From Bradyrhizobium sp. ISRA464 (GTDB lineage: Bacteria; Pseudomonadota; Alphaproteobacteria; Rhizobiales; Xanthobacteraceae): a stretch of DNA of 64,000 bases. Both the position numbers and the translations under genes were made by a program. The stretch is taken from assembly GCF_029910095.1 (NCBI RefSeq), contig NZ_CP094526.1, positions 1,488,001 to 1,552,000 of the forward strand, given 5' to 3'. Positions within the stretch are counted from its first letter, which is position 1. The number at the start of each line of letters is the position of its first letter. Positions 34,216 through 43,471 of this stretch are shown one piece after another. The notes under the pieces were generated by a model, which saw only the letters and a program-made list of their open reading frames with translations, was not told the origin of the DNA and ran no database searches.

Positions 34216-35760
34216 TCACGTTCGATCGTAGGCCTTCCGGCCGCCGTCTTGCGTGCGCAAATGATGGCCGATCACAAGCCCGGTCAGGCACAGCAACAGC
34301 CCGAGCGCCGGCGGCGCGAACAGGGCTTCCTCCTGAAAGATGCCGTTGGCCAGGACGACCATCGTGCCGAAGCCGGCGAGCCCTTGAATGAGAATTCCGG
34401 AGGACGCGTAGAGGCGCCAGGCCTTGAGTGCCACGGCCATGAAGAAGCCGAGCGGCACCAGGGACGCGATGCCCATCTGATAGAGCAACACGCCGACGGC
34501 GCTTTCCGCTGCGCCCTCGATACTGCCGGCCTGCTGCGCAGCGCTCCAGTCGATCGAGAAGTAACCTTCGGACAGGTTGCCGCCGACGCCGAGGCCGCGG
34601 CCGATGGGGTTCTGCAAGAAGCCGTTCCAGCCGCCCATGAAACCGATCACGTGAAAGTCGCCAATTTGCAGTCCGACATGGATTGCCACGATGACGTACA
34701 GCACGAGGGCAACAAGCGCACCGGCGAGGGTGATGATCGGGCCGAGCAGCCAGGTTGACGTCCACGCGAGCGCCACGAAGACGACCAGGATCAGCGCGCC
34801 CTTCACGCTGCAGAAGATCAGCAGCGGGATCGCGGCCAGGGCCAGCCAGCGATATCCGACGGCGAACAGGAACAGGATGGAGAAGCCAACTCCGTAGGCG
34901 AAGCTGATCGGGCTCATGTTCGGGCCAAAGATGCGCAGCAGCTTCGACAGTCCGAGATCCTCCAGCAGCGGGGTGTTGAAGAAGCTGAAGCGGAAGCGGT
35001 CCAGCAGATCCACCGGGACATTGCCGGTTGCGCGCATCTCGGCTTCCCAGGCGCCGGAGCGGGATGCTTTCAGCTCGTCGAAGTGCCAGAACGTGTAGCC
35101 GTTGGTGATATGAAGCCAGAAATCGCGAAACAGCAGCTCCACATATCCGCAGACGATCAACAGCGTCGCGACGGCCACCAGGAACGGCGTGACGCGGATT
35201 TCGAACGTTGCGGCAGTCAGCAACGACAGCTGAAAAAGAAATATCGGAAACGCTATGTTGCGTAGATAAACGATGGCCGCGCGCGCATCCTGCGTGGCGC
35301 CGAGGGCGCAATACACCGCTACTGTCGCCAGCGTGATCATTCCCCATTTCATGATCCGGTCGTGGTCCGGAGAATGGTTGCGCTCGTGCAGCACATACAG
35401 TGCCAGCGTGACCAGCCACATGACCGCGCAAACCAGGAAGTTGTAGCCCTTGACGAACTCCATCTCCGCCTCTGTCGTCATGTATGACGACAGAATCGAG
35501 ACGAAGAGGTTCTGGAAGAAGATGATGAAGATGGCGATCGAGGGCGCATAGGCCGGCGCCGCAAGAACGATCGCACAGCCGATCAGGCTTTCGACGACGA
35601 TTGCGAGCCCGGCGTTGGCCGCCTGCAGGATCGGGGCGAATGCGATCGACGCCACGGCGATGCCGAGCGCCGGAATGACATCGCCGGCCACCAGCGGCCG
35701 CGGGATTATGTCTGTTCGCACGAGCTTTGACCTAAAATGACCGGAGGTGTGGCGTGCCAC
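34216..35760 (-). CDS. O-antigen ligase/polymerase-like membrane protein
   Basis: 514 residues with about twelve hydrophobic segments and a long periplasmic loop between residues 200 and 250. The pattern and the HVIGFMGGWNGFLQNPIGRG segment are those of Wzy/WaaL-type polysaccharide polymerases. It is the last gene of an operon with a GH5 glycosidase and a Wzc-like protein, which fits export of a secreted polysaccharide. The start is taken as GTG at 35760; a GTG at 35721 (then RTDIIPRPLVAGDV) is an alternative and may be the real one. Specific polymer unknown. Confidence 0.72.
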   Translation of the reverse strand: MARHTSGHFRSKLVRTDIIPRPLVAGDVIPALGIAVASIAFAPILQAANAGLAIVVESLIGCAIVLAAPAYAPSIAIFIIFFQNLFVSILSSYMTTEAEMEFVKGYNFLVCAVMWLVTLALYVLHERNHSPDHDRIMKWGMITLATVAVYCALGATQDARAAIVYLRNIAFPIFLFQLSLLTAATFEIRVTPFLVAVATLLIVCGYVELLFRDFWLHITNGYTFWHFDELKASRSGAWEAEMRATGNVPVDLLDRFRFSFFNTPLLEDLGLSKLLRIFGPNMSPISFAYGVGFSILFLFAVGYRWLALAAIPLLIFCSVKGALILVVFVALAWTSTWLLGPIITLAGALVALVLYVIVAIHVGLQIGDFHVIGFMGGWNGFLQNPIGRGLGVGGNLSEGYFSIDWSAAQQAGSIEGAAESAVGVLLYQMGIASLVPLGFFMAVALKAWRLYASSGILIQGLAGFGTMVVLANGIFQEEALFAPPALGLLLCLTGLVIGHHLRTQDGGRKAYDRT

Positions 35761-35817
35761 ATCCGCCGCATGGTCGATCTAGCCGCTCATTGTGCAAGAA
35801 TTGGTTAACCAAGCGGA

Positions 35818-36924
35818 CTAGCGCGCGCCGAACAGCGCCCTCAGCACATCGGGATCGGCCTTGCCCGAGATGGCATCGGCCAGACCAAAGCCCTGCATCA
35901 TCTCCCAGTGGGTCCAGCCCCAGCAATGTTGCCGGGCATAGGCCGTGACTCCGGCAAGCCAGCGCAGCCGGCTGTCGCGCGGGGCTCCGGCCTTGAGCAC
36001 TCCGAATTCATTGATGATGATCGGGCGTGAGTATTGCTGCTGCCAGGCGGCCGCGGGCGCGAGCCACTTGTCGATACCGCGGTCGGGGATGGCGCGGTCC
36101 AGCATCGCAAGTGCCTTGCCCTTGTTCAGATCAACAAGTTGTTCCCGCAAGTGCTGAACCCGCGGATCGTCGGGGCGGATCGGATAGGGCAGCCCGGTGA
36201 TGTCGTGGAGCGGCTCGGCCAGATCCCAGTGAGCCTGATGGGTGAAGACCATCGGGTCATAGAAGTGAATGGCATAGACGATGTTCGGATCGTCGAGCGG
36301 CTTGAAGTCCGGCAATGCATCCGCGCGCTGCCAGTTGACCGGGCCCGTGATCAGCGTGGTTTGCGGCAGCAGGTAGCGGATGAACTTGGCCAATTCTTCG
36401 ACTTCGCTTTGCCACTGCGCAGCGTCGACCTCCGGCTCGTTCAGCAGTTCGGCAAAGACCCGGTCGGCCGGATAGCGCTGAATGACCTGTGCGAGCTCGG
36501 TCCAGGCCTCCTTCATCTCCGTCATTGCGGCGGGCGGATCGTCCTTATGCAGCGCATTGAACCGCTCGCCGGAATGCAGGTCGACGGAGACGGCATAGCC
36601 GAGCGCGAGCAGGGTCTTGAGGGCGACGTCGACCGTGTGCAGGCGTTGGTCGCGATCAGCCTTGGAGGCGAAACGCGGCATGACATAGTCGGCGGGCACC
36701 GGCAGGCGGATGTGGGTCATGCCGGCCTTGCGCAGGTCGAGCAGGAGGCTGCGGGGCGGCGCCGACCGCGGATCGGCAATCCAGCCGTCGGCATTGACGC
36801 CGCGTGACAAGGCTTTGATCCGGTCGGCAGAGACGCCTTCGATGAGGGCGGGGCACGCTTGCGCGGCGGCGGATAGCAGAAGTGCTGCGGCGGTGATGAC
36901 GGCGAGGATCGACGGCCGGGCCAT
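35818..36924 (-). CDS. Glycoside hydrolase family 5 (cellulase-like) protein
   Basis: 368 residues. A signal peptide (SILAVITAAALLLSAAAQA) precedes a GH5 TIM barrel. The acid/base glutamate is in FAELLNEPEVD and the nucleophile glutamate in IIINEFGVLKAG; the ligand strand reads YAIHFYDPMVFTHQ. It is predicted to be periplasmic and to cut beta-glucans or a similar exopolysaccharide. It sits 7 bp after the Wzc-like gene and 57 bp before the polymerase-like gene. Glycosidases in such operons commonly trim or release polymer. Confidence 0.88.
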   Translation of the reverse strand: MARPSILAVITAAALLLSAAAQACPALIEGVSADRIKALSRGVNADGWIADPRSAPPRSLLLDLRKAGMTHIRLPVPADYVMPRFASKADRDQRLHTVDVALKTLLALGYAVSVDLHSGERFNALHKDDPPAAMTEMKEAWTELAQVIQRYPADRVFAELLNEPEVDAAQWQSEVEELAKFIRYLLPQTTLITGPVNWQRADALPDFKPLDDPNIVYAIHFYDPMVFTHQAHWDLAEPLHDITGLPYPIRPDDPRVQHLREQLVDLNKGKALAMLDRAIPDRGIDKWLAPAAAWQQQYSRPIIINEFGVLKAGAPRDSRLRWLAGVTAYARQHCWGWTHWEMMQGFGLADAISGKADPDVLRALFGAR

Positions 36925-36931
36925 CAGACGA

Positions 36932-39037
36932 TCAACTTGCGATCGCTGTTGCAGGAACGGGACGCACGGCGGCCTGATTGATCACCAGGCCGATCGCGGC
37001 CGACGTTCGCTTCGAAAGCGCCGCGATGGCGCCATCGACCGCTGCGGCGTCGCCGCCGCCCTCGCGCTCGACCAGCACGATCAGGTCGGCATAGATGGCC
37101 AGTGAGGCCACCTCGGGCTGCTCCGCGAGGGACGGCGCATCGACCACGATCAGGGCGAATTCGGCGCGGATATCCTCGTCCTCCTGCATCGTGTCGCGGC
37201 CGGCACCGAGCAGCAGCCCAACCGAGTGTAGCGCTGCACGCGCGGCGCGGGCGCCGGTCGGAGCCGTGCTTTGCACCGTCACGTCGGCGCTACGCCCGAG
37301 GCCCGAGTCATTCTGAACCTGGATCAGCGCACTCATCATTCCGTTGTTGACGGCGTTCAGGTTCAGCGAGCGTGCGATCGCCTCGGCGCCGGTGCCCGGT
37401 TGGCGCGCGGTCACGAGGACGATCTTGCCATGCTCCCCGGGCAGCGCGGCAACCCGCTCAAGCAGTTGCTGCATGTGGGGGCGGAGGTCGGATTCATCGG
37501 GGCCGCCGATCGGCGTCTGCCAGATGGTCATTCGGCCGTTCCGCGGCACGGTGGCCGGAATGCGAGCCCAGACCGGCAGGCTCTGCGGTACCGCGCGCGG
37601 CGCTGCTGCTGGTCGTGCCGGGAGCGGCTCCGGTGTCTTCTCCGGCGAGACCGTCTTTCGCGCTTCCAGCGTTGCAACCGCGGCTGTCGATGTCAGCGTC
37701 GAGGCGATGGCGATCGCGACGAGCAGCAGGCCAAGCGGCGGGCGGGTCGGGCGGGTCGGCGGACTTGCGGCCGAGACGATTTTGGTTTGCGAGCTCTGCA
37801 GCAGCCGCTGCTCGTTGGTTGTCTTGTAGCGCGCGAGGAACTGCTCGTAGATGTTCTTGTTGGCGTCGGCGCTGCGCTGCAGTTCCTGCAGCTTGACCTG
37901 GGACTGCGCATCCGTCAGAGCCTTAGCTTCCGCCGCCTTGAGCTGGGCCTCGAGCGTCCTCTGCTGGTCCTGCAGCGTCTCATATTCGGATTTTGCGGTG
38001 GCGATGTTGCGCTGCCGTTCGACCTCGATCTGCTTGTTCAGTTCGGCGAGCTGGCCGAGCGCAATGACGAGCTCCGGATGCCGGTCGCCCAGCACCGCGC
38101 GCTTCTGCGCGATCTGGTCGTTGAGCGCGGCACGCTGGGCGCGGAGCGCGGTGAGCAGGTCCTGCTTCACCGGGGCCTCGACATTGGACTTCAGATCGCG
38201 TTGCGTCTGCTCGTAGCGGGTCTTGGCTTCCTCGGTCTTCAGGCGTGCGGCGGACACCTGCTGGTTCAGCTCGACGATCCGCAGCTGTTGGGTCGTGCCC
38301 TCCTTGCCGGCATCGACGATCACGTGGTCGCGCTTGAACTGCGCCACCGCATCCTCGGACGCGCGCAGGCGATCGCTCAGGGACTTGAGGCGGTCGCCGA
38401 GCCAGTCGGCGGCATCGTCGGTCGCGATCGTGCGATCGTTGGCCTGACTTGCGACGAATGCCTCGGCAATCGCATTGGCATAGCGCGCGGACTTCTCCGG
38501 CGAGTTGGAGACGAACGTCATGGCGATGACGTAGGTCAGGCCGCGGCGCGAGATGTCGAGGTGCTTGCGAAACCGGTCCAGGATGCGGGCCGGATCGGTT
38601 TCCGAGCCTGCGATCTCGGGGTCGTTCCGAATATTGAGCTGCTCGATCAAGGGCCGCAGGAAGCCGTCGGACTTGGCGATCTCGATCAGGCTTTGCAGTG
38701 CGGCGGCATCCTGGCCGATGCCCGGCAAGACATCCTGGTCGTTGGTGACGCGCTGCTCGCGGGGATCGACGACGACCAGTGCGGTCGCGGCATAGTGCAA
38801 CGGGAGCGCCATCAGGATGCCGACGCCTGCCGCGAACAGGGCAAGCGACAGCAGCGCGACGCGCAGTCCGTTGTTGCGAAAGAACGCGACAACGCCGGGA
38901 AGCGTGAGTCTGGCTTTGAGGAGTTCAGGCTGCTCGCCGCCACGACGCGCCGATGGTGTGCGGTCAGGCGCTTCCCATGAGGTTGCGTCTCCCACGTGGT
39001 CCGTTGCCGACCGGGTTACCTGGTTACTATCCGTCAT
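36932..39037 (-). CDS. Wzc/ExoP-like polysaccharide co-polymerase with degenerate kinase domain
   Basis: 701 residues from the ATG at 39037. TM1 (VALLSLALFAAGVGILMALP) is followed by a Wzz domain (LHYAATALVVVDPREQRV), long coiled coils (about 190-420), a proline-rich stretch before TM2 (PPTRPTRPPLGLLLVAIAIA) and a cytoplasmic P-loop-like domain. The Walker A position reads TARQPGTGAEAIARSLN and lacks the GK[ST] lysine; the Walker B region VVDAPSL is kept. No C-terminal tyrosine cluster is seen. It should set chain length without autokinase activity. In-frame starts also exist at 39085 and nearby, and ribosome sites are weak, so the N-terminus is uncertain. Confidence 0.8.
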   Translation of the reverse strand: MTDSNQVTRSATDHVGDATSWEAPDRTPSARRGGEQPELLKARLTLPGVVAFFRNNGLRVALLSLALFAAGVGILMALPLHYAATALVVVDPREQRVTNDQDVLPGIGQDAAALQSLIEIAKSDGFLRPLIEQLNIRNDPEIAGSETDPARILDRFRKHLDISRRGLTYVIAMTFVSNSPEKSARYANAIAEAFVASQANDRTIATDDAADWLGDRLKSLSDRLRASEDAVAQFKRDHVIVDAGKEGTTQQLRIVELNQQVSAARLKTEEAKTRYEQTQRDLKSNVEAPVKQDLLTALRAQRAALNDQIAQKRAVLGDRHPELVIALGQLAELNKQIEVERQRNIATAKSEYETLQDQQRTLEAQLKAAEAKALTDAQSQVKLQELQRSADANKNIYEQFLARYKTTNEQRLLQSSQTKIVSAASPPTRPTRPPLGLLLVAIAIASTLTSTAAVATLEARKTVSPEKTPEPLPARPAAAPRAVPQSLPVWARIPATVPRNGRMTIWQTPIGGPDESDLRPHMQQLLERVAALPGEHGKIVLVTARQPGTGAEAIARSLNLNAVNNGMMSALIQVQNDSGLGRSADVTVQSTAPTGARAARAALHSVGLLLGAGRDTMQEDEDIRAEFALIVVDAPSLAEQPEVASLAIYADLIVLVEREGGGDAAAVDGAIAALSKRTSAAIGLVINQAAVRPVPATAIAS

Positions 39038-39217
39038 ACGCTTTGAACTTGACCCGGCCGGCAAGTACATTTCGGCCCGGCTCAACCTAAATGTTCATAG
39101 TTAATCCGGGGTTACGCGGACACAAATGCAACCACTCCTGTTGAGCATGTTGAGCACCGCCCGATCGTCCCGGAACGGAACATCGGATGAAGCGAAAAGA
39201 CGCAAGTCCGCGGGAGC

Positions 39218-39367
39218 GTGGCCAAGCAGGTGATGCGAATGTTGCTGCGCGACAGCAAACAGTTGACGCACGAGCGCGCGGTGCTGCGGCCGATCGACTT
39301 CCGTCTCAACGAGACCGATCTCGGCAAGATCGTCGACCTGCCCAAGGCGGCATTGGTGGCAGCCTAG
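39218..39367 (+). pseudogene. Short coding-like remnant of unknown origin
   Basis: A 49-codon frame with coding-like codon use: VAKQVMRMLLRDSKQLTHER, then VLRPIDFRLNETDLGKIVDL, to a TAG at 39365. It has no plausible full-length start upstream; a stop in the same frame lies 27 bases before. It may be the tail of a lost gene at the edge of the polysaccharide operon, or a very small gene. Family not recognised. It lies in the 412-bp gap between the Wzc-like gene and the DUF5996 gene, the rest of which holds nothing I can name. Confidence 0.3.
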
Positions 39368-39449
39368 GAGCTGGCAAGCAGCAGGTGCAGAAATGACGGT
39401 GCTGATGACCGACCGCGGTTGAAAAGTTCGGTGTGCGGGCACGCCGGCG

Positions 39450-40397
39450 TTAGATCCGCCGGACCGTGCCTGGCCGGCCCGGCGCGCATTCAAGCGCATC
39501 GCGGTTCCAGTTCGCGCTGTTCGCCGCAGCTTCGTAGGTCGATTGCAGGAAATCGAGCAGCGCCTGGTCGGGATCTGCAGCCGTGCGCACGGCGTCGTAG
39601 GGCAGGATGAACTCGCCGAGCGCGTCGTTGAAGAACGCGGCGTCCGGGCGGACCTGCGTGCTGCGGTAACCCGCGGGCTCCGGGTAGGCGTACGAGTAAA
39701 ACGCGGGATAGTCGACCGCGCCGCCGCCCGGCCAGAAGCCGGCGCTGCTGACCTCGTGCGAATAGGCCTCGTGTGCCACCGTGTCGGGCAAATACGGCAC
39801 GCCGCCGGGATGTTGCGGTGCCGTCCGACCGGAGAAGCGCGTGACCGCGAGATCGAAGCTGCCCCAGAAGAAATGCACCGGGCTCGCCTTGCCGAGAAAG
39901 GCCGTGCGGAATTGCTTGAACATGCGGTCGCAGTTCACGAGGATCTGGTGAAAGCGCCGCACGGCATCCGCATCGTAGGCAGTGTGCCGAGTATCTTGCG
40001 AAAACCTGACAGGGTCGGGCAGTTCGTTCGGCATCTCGTCGATGACCACGTCGATGCCGAGGTCCTTCAATCTCGCCATGATCGTCGCGTAGAAACTCGC
40101 GACCGATTGTCCGGCCAGCGCGAATTGCCGCTCGGCGCCGTCGCTGGTTGAGACGCGCAGGGCGCGATCGATGAAATCGAAGTCGATCTCGAACGTGCGG
40201 TCCCCGTCCGGGATCGGCGAGGTCGTCAGTCCGCGCGCGGTGACATAGAGCGTGACGTGCCACGAATGATTGAGCCAGGGCGATTTCGCCAGCCGGATCT
40301 TGCCGACGATCTGGGTCCAGAGCTGAAGCGTGGCAGCGGTGTCGCGCCACGCCGCGGTCGGCAGTTCCGGCCAACGGGTCTTCGGAGCGTGATTCAT
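39450..40397 (-). CDS. DUF5996 family protein
   Basis: 315 residues with no signal peptide. It begins TRWPELPTAAWRDTAATLQLW and has the conserved SPWLNHSWHVTLYVTARGLT, PVHFFWGSFDLAVTRFSGR and HEVSSAGFWPGGGAVDYPAF blocks that I associate with DUF5996. Its biochemical role is unknown. The ATG at 40397 is chosen because the longer open frame upstream is the antisense shadow of the aminotransferase. It is divergent from that aminotransferase gene, with about 150 bp between them. Confidence 0.8.
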   Translation of the reverse strand: MNHAPKTRWPELPTAAWRDTAATLQLWTQIVGKIRLAKSPWLNHSWHVTLYVTARGLTTSPIPDGDRTFEIDFDFIDRALRVSTSDGAERQFALAGQSVASFYATIMARLKDLGIDVVIDEMPNELPDPVRFSQDTRHTAYDADAVRRFHQILVNCDRMFKQFRTAFLGKASPVHFFWGSFDLAVTRFSGRTAPQHPGGVPYLPDTVAHEAYSHEVSSAGFWPGGGAVDYPAFYSYAYPEPAGYRSTQVRPDAAFFNDALGEFILPYDAVRTAADPDQALLDFLQSTYEAAANSANWNRDALECAPGRPGTVRRI

Positions 40398-40550
40398 GCC
40401 AAACCTCTTGGGCGCCGGACAGGAACTTGAGCCTAGCACGAAACCGGTCCTTGCTGCGCTGCCCGTAGGAGCGGGAAGGGCTGTTCCGTCGGTTGCGAGA
40501 GACTGCACTGTCGAGGCCGAAAGCGCTGGCGTTGGCCGCGCCATTTGCCT

Positions 40551-41768
40551 ATGAGTGCCGCATCCCAGACGTTTGGATTTGAAGAGATGTTCGAACAGCT
40601 CGACGTTGCTCCACCCGACAAGATTCTCGCCCTCATCGACCTCTATCGGGCGGACACGCGTACGCAGAAGGTGGATCTTGGCGTTGGCGTCTACAAGGAC
40701 CGTGACGGCAAGACACCCATCATGCGCGCCGTGCGGAAAGCGGAAGAGCGCCTGCTGCGCGCGCAGGACAGCAAGACCTATCTGGGGCTTGCCGGGGACG
40801 TGGGCTTCAACGCCGCAATGCTCAGGCTGGTGTTCGGCGACAGTGTCGAAACGTCGCGTGTTCGTGTCGCGCAGGCGCCGGGTGGCTCGGGTGCGTTGCG
40901 GCTGCTCGCCGAGTTGCTTCGCCGGACCAAGCCGGATGGCATCATCTGGGTCTCTCGACCGACCTGGCCCAACCACGTGCCGACCATGCGCGGCGCCGGG
41001 CTGCAAATCGCCGAGTATGAGTATTTCGACGCAGGAAGCGGAACCGTCAAGTTCGAGGCCATGCTCGCCGACCTCGCGAAGGCCAAGGCGGGCGACATCG
41101 TCCTGCTGCATGGATGCTGCCACAATCCGACCGGTGCGAACCTGACGATTGCGCAGTGGCAACGCGTCGCCGCGCTCCTGGTCGAAAGGGCCCTGCTGCC
41201 TTTCATCGATATCGCCTATCAAGGGTTCGGCGACGGGCTTGAAGCGGACGCAGAAGGCCTGCGCATCGTTGCGGCCAAAGCGCCGGAAATGGTCGTGGCG
41301 TCGAGCTGCTCGAAGAACTTCTCGGTCTATCGCGACCGGGTCGGCGCCGCGATGGTGTTGGGCAGGAATGCTGCGCAGGCCGACATCGCCATGAGCCACA
41401 TGCTGGCCGCGGCCCGCGCGCTCTATTCCATGCCGCCGGATCATGGCGCCGCGGCGGTCCGCATCGTGCTCGACGACCCGGCCTTGCGTTCCGAGTGGGA
41501 AGCCGGGCTTGAAGAGATGCGTCAGCGCATGCTTCGGCTGCGCGTGGCGTTTGCCGACGCCCTGCGCCGCCAATCCAACTCGGATCGCTTTGATTTCATT
41601 GCCGAGCATCGCGGCATGTTCTCGCGCCTCGGCCTGACCGGGGCGCAGATCGACGGGCTGCGCAACGAGCACGCGGTCTATATGGTCGGCGACAGCCGCA
41701 TCAATGTGGCCGGCCTTCCCGAAGATCGGCTCGACGATCTGGCGAAGGCAATCGTATCGGTGCTTTGA
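40551..41768 (+). CDS. tyrB: Aromatic amino acid aminotransferase (aspartate aminotransferase Ib family)
   Basis: 405 residues, fold-type I PLP enzyme of the TyrB/AspC-like subgroup. Signatures are VDLGVGVYKDRDGKTPIMRA near the N-terminus, HGCCHNPTGANLT for the substrate loop, and SSCSKNFSVYRDRVGA with the PLP lysine near residue 255. It transfers amino groups between aromatic or acidic amino acids and 2-oxoglutarate. The ATG at 40551 is preferred; a TTG two codons earlier is possible. It ends before a strong bidirectional terminator. It could equally prefer aspartate; sequence alone does not separate the two. Confidence 0.87.
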   Translation: MSAASQTFGFEEMFEQLDVAPPDKILALIDLYRADTRTQKVDLGVGVYKDRDGKTPIMRAVRKAEERLLRAQDSKTYLGLAGDVGFNAAMLRLVFGDSVETSRVRVAQAPGGSGALRLLAELLRRTKPDGIIWVSRPTWPNHVPTMRGAGLQIAEYEYFDAGSGTVKFEAMLADLAKAKAGDIVLLHGCCHNPTGANLTIAQWQRVAALLVERALLPFIDIAYQGFGDGLEADAEGLRIVAAKAPEMVVASSCSKNFSVYRDRVGAAMVLGRNAAQADIAMSHMLAAARALYSMPPDHGAAAVRIVLDDPALRSEWEAGLEEMRQRMLRLRVAFADALRRQSNSDRFDFIAEHRGMFSRLGLTGAQIDGLRNEHAVYMVGDSRINVAGLPEDRLDDLAKAIVSVL

Positions 41769-41801
41769 GCGAATCCTGGGCCAAATCACTGCGTGGCTTT
41801 A

Positions 41802-41830
41802 CGAGAGCGCGATCAGTGATCGCGCTCTCG
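41802..41830. terminator. Bidirectional hairpin between tyrB and wrbA
   Basis: Perfect 14-base inverted repeat, CGAGAGCGCGATCA at 41802-41815 and its complement at 41817-41830, placed between convergent genes. No long U-run follows. Confidence 0.65.
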
Positions 41831-41898
41831 AGCCAGGACCGCAATTGCAGCGAAGAATTACCGCCCGCGTCGGGCAGCCACGCAGATGGCGGTGGCGC

Positions 41899-42498
41899 TT
41901 AGCCGTGGAGCTTGTTGGCCGTCTCCGCGATCACACGTCCCTGATAGCGCGCGCCGGCGAGCTCGTTCTCGCTCGGCTGGCGGCTGCCGTCGCCGCCGGT
42001 GATCGTGGTGGCGCCGTAGGGCGCGCCGCCGGTGATCTCGTCGAGCTTCATCTGGCCGGCGAAGCCGTAGTTGAGGCCGACGACGGTCATGCCGAAATGC
42101 AGGAGGTTGGTGATGATTGAGAACAGGGTGGTCTCCTGGCCACCGTGCTGGGTCGCGCTCGAGGTGAAGGCGCCGCCGACCTTGCCGACCAGCACGCCCT
42201 TGGCCCACAGGCCGCCGGCCTGATCGAGGAAATTGGCCATCTGCGACGACATCCGGCCGAAGCGGGTGCCGGTGCCGACGATGATCGCGTCATAGTTGGC
42301 GAGGTCCTCGACTTTCGCGACCGGCGCGGCCTGGTCGAGCTTGTAGTGGGACGCCTTTGCGACCTCGGCCGGCACCAGTTCGGGCACGCGCTTGATGTCG
42401 ACGGTGGCGCCGGCGTCGCACGCGCCCTGCGCGACAGCATTCGCCATCGCTTCGATGTGACCGTAAGCGGAGTAATAGAGCACGAGAACCTTGGCCAT
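41899..42498 (-). CDS. wrbA: NAD(P)H:quinone oxidoreductase, WrbA type
   Basis: 199-residue flavodoxin-fold enzyme that makes two-electron reductions of quinones with FMN. The phosphate-binding loop is [12 protein letters not shown], the [20 protein letters not shown] segment and the terminal [20 protein letters not shown] block are typical of WrbA. AAAAGGAAAG precedes the ATG at 42498. It protects against oxidative stress in the cytoplasm. It is co-directional with the pirin gene upstream but separated by a palindromic repeat. Confidence 0.92.
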   Translation of the reverse strand: MAKVLVLYYSAYGHIEAMANAVAQGACDAGATVDIKRVPELVPAEVAKASHYKLDQAAPVAKVEDLANYDAIIVGTGTRFGRMSSQMANFLDQAGGLWAKGVLVGKVGGAFTSSATQHGGQETTLFSIITNLLHFGMTVVGLNYGFAGQMKLDEITGGAPYGATTITGGDGSRQPSENELAGARYQGRVIAETANKLHG

Positions 42499-42540
42499 GA
42501 TACTTTCCTTTTGGGGTGGGGTGGGGGAGTTGGCTGGGGC

Positions 42541-42630
42541 TGTCATTGCCGGGCTTGACCCGGCAATCCATCAAACAAAAGACTCTTTGCGAAGCTCGAT
42601 GGATGCCCGGGTCAAGCCCGGGCATGACGA
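42541..42630. repeat. Intergenic palindromic repeat (GTCATTGCCGGGC type)
   Basis: TGTCATTGCCGGGCTTGACC at the left matches GGTCAAGCCCGGGCATGACG at the right, with inner CAATCCATC / GATGGATG. Nearly the same as 15332-15420. Confidence 0.85.
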
Positions 42631-42646
42631 TAAGTGAGTGTGGTGA

Positions 42647-43345
42647 CTAGGCCGCGTCGACGAGCACGAGCTCGGCATCCTCGATTGCGGTGATCTTCAG
42701 CTTGGCCTCGTCGCGGATCGCGGCGCCGTCGCGCGCATTGACGCGCACACCGTTCACCTCGACGCTGCCGGCAGCCGGCACCAGATAGAGGTGACGGGTC
42801 TTGTCGGCGGAGTATTCGGCGCTCTCGCCGGCCTTCAGCGTGGTGGCGAGCACCCGTGCATCGGCCCGGATCGGGAGCGCATCCTTGTCTCCCTCGATGC
42901 CCGAGGCAATGGTGACGAGCTTGCCGGAGCGGTTGGCCTTCGGAAACGGCTTCGAGCCCCAGGTCGGGTGACCGCCTGTCGTCGTCGGCTCGATCCAGAT
43001 CTGGAAGATCTTGGTCTTTGACGGCTCCAGATTGTACTCGGAGTGGCGGATGCCGCTGCCGGCGCTCATCACCTGAACGTCGCCGGCTTCGGTGCGTCCC
43101 TTGTTGCCAAGCGAGTCCTGGTGCGTGATCGCGCCTTCACGGACATAGGTGATGATCTCCATGTTGGCGTGGGGATGCGCGGGAAAGCCTGAATTCGGCG
43201 CGATCTCGTCATCGTTCCACACCCGCAGCGCGCCGTGGCTGATGTTGTTGGGGTCGTAGTAGCTCGCGAAGGAGAAGTGATGCTTCGCCTTCAGCCAACC
43301 GTGGTCGGCGCCGCCGAGCTTTGCGAATGGTCTCAGTTCGATCAC
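42647..43345 (-). CDS. Pirin family protein (YhaK-like)
   Basis: 232 residues, bicupin of the YhaK/pirin group. The metal-binding histidines lie in FPAHPHANMEIITYVREG and HQDSLGNKG, with the SGIRHSEYN segment following. Members bind iron and some act as quercetinases or redox sensors. The start is the GTG at 43345, preceded by GGAG; it gives the family-typical VIELRPF opening. A longer frame from 43438 lacks a ribosome site. It is divergent from the LysR gene at 43472, its likely regulator. Confidence 0.87.
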   Translation of the reverse strand: MIELRPFAKLGGADHGWLKAKHHFSFASYYDPNNISHGALRVWNDDEIAPNSGFPAHPHANMEIITYVREGAITHQDSLGNKGRTEAGDVQVMSAGSGIRHSEYNLEPSKTKIFQIWIEPTTTGGHPTWGSKPFPKANRSGKLVTIASGIEGDKDALPIRADARVLATTLKAGESAEYSADKTRHLYLVPAAGSVEVNGVRVNARDGAAIRDEAKLKITAIEDAELVLVDAA

Positions 43346-43417
43346 AGGAATACTCCGTTCGATGAGATGGATTGAATGTCGTTGACCCTTGGATATGTCG
43401 TCGGCCGTGGTATATAA

Positions 43418-43448
43418 ATAGAAACTATCGAAACTCATTGTTTCCTAT
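43418..43448. promoter_or_regulatory. Candidate LysR operator between pirin and LysR genes
   Basis: ATAGAAAC at 43418-43425 is mirrored by GTTTCCTAT at 43440-43448 in the 126-bp divergent intergenic region. The region is unusually A+T-rich for this genome (TATATAAATAG just before), which fits a promoter. Assignment is from symmetry and position only. Confidence 0.4.
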
Positions 43449-43471
43449 TTCATCCAACGGGAGCCGCCGCC

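Noticed and set aside
39450..41789. A 779-residue minus-strand protein
   Set aside because: Only the part from 40397 down shows DUF5996 features; the rest is antisense to the aminotransferase gene.
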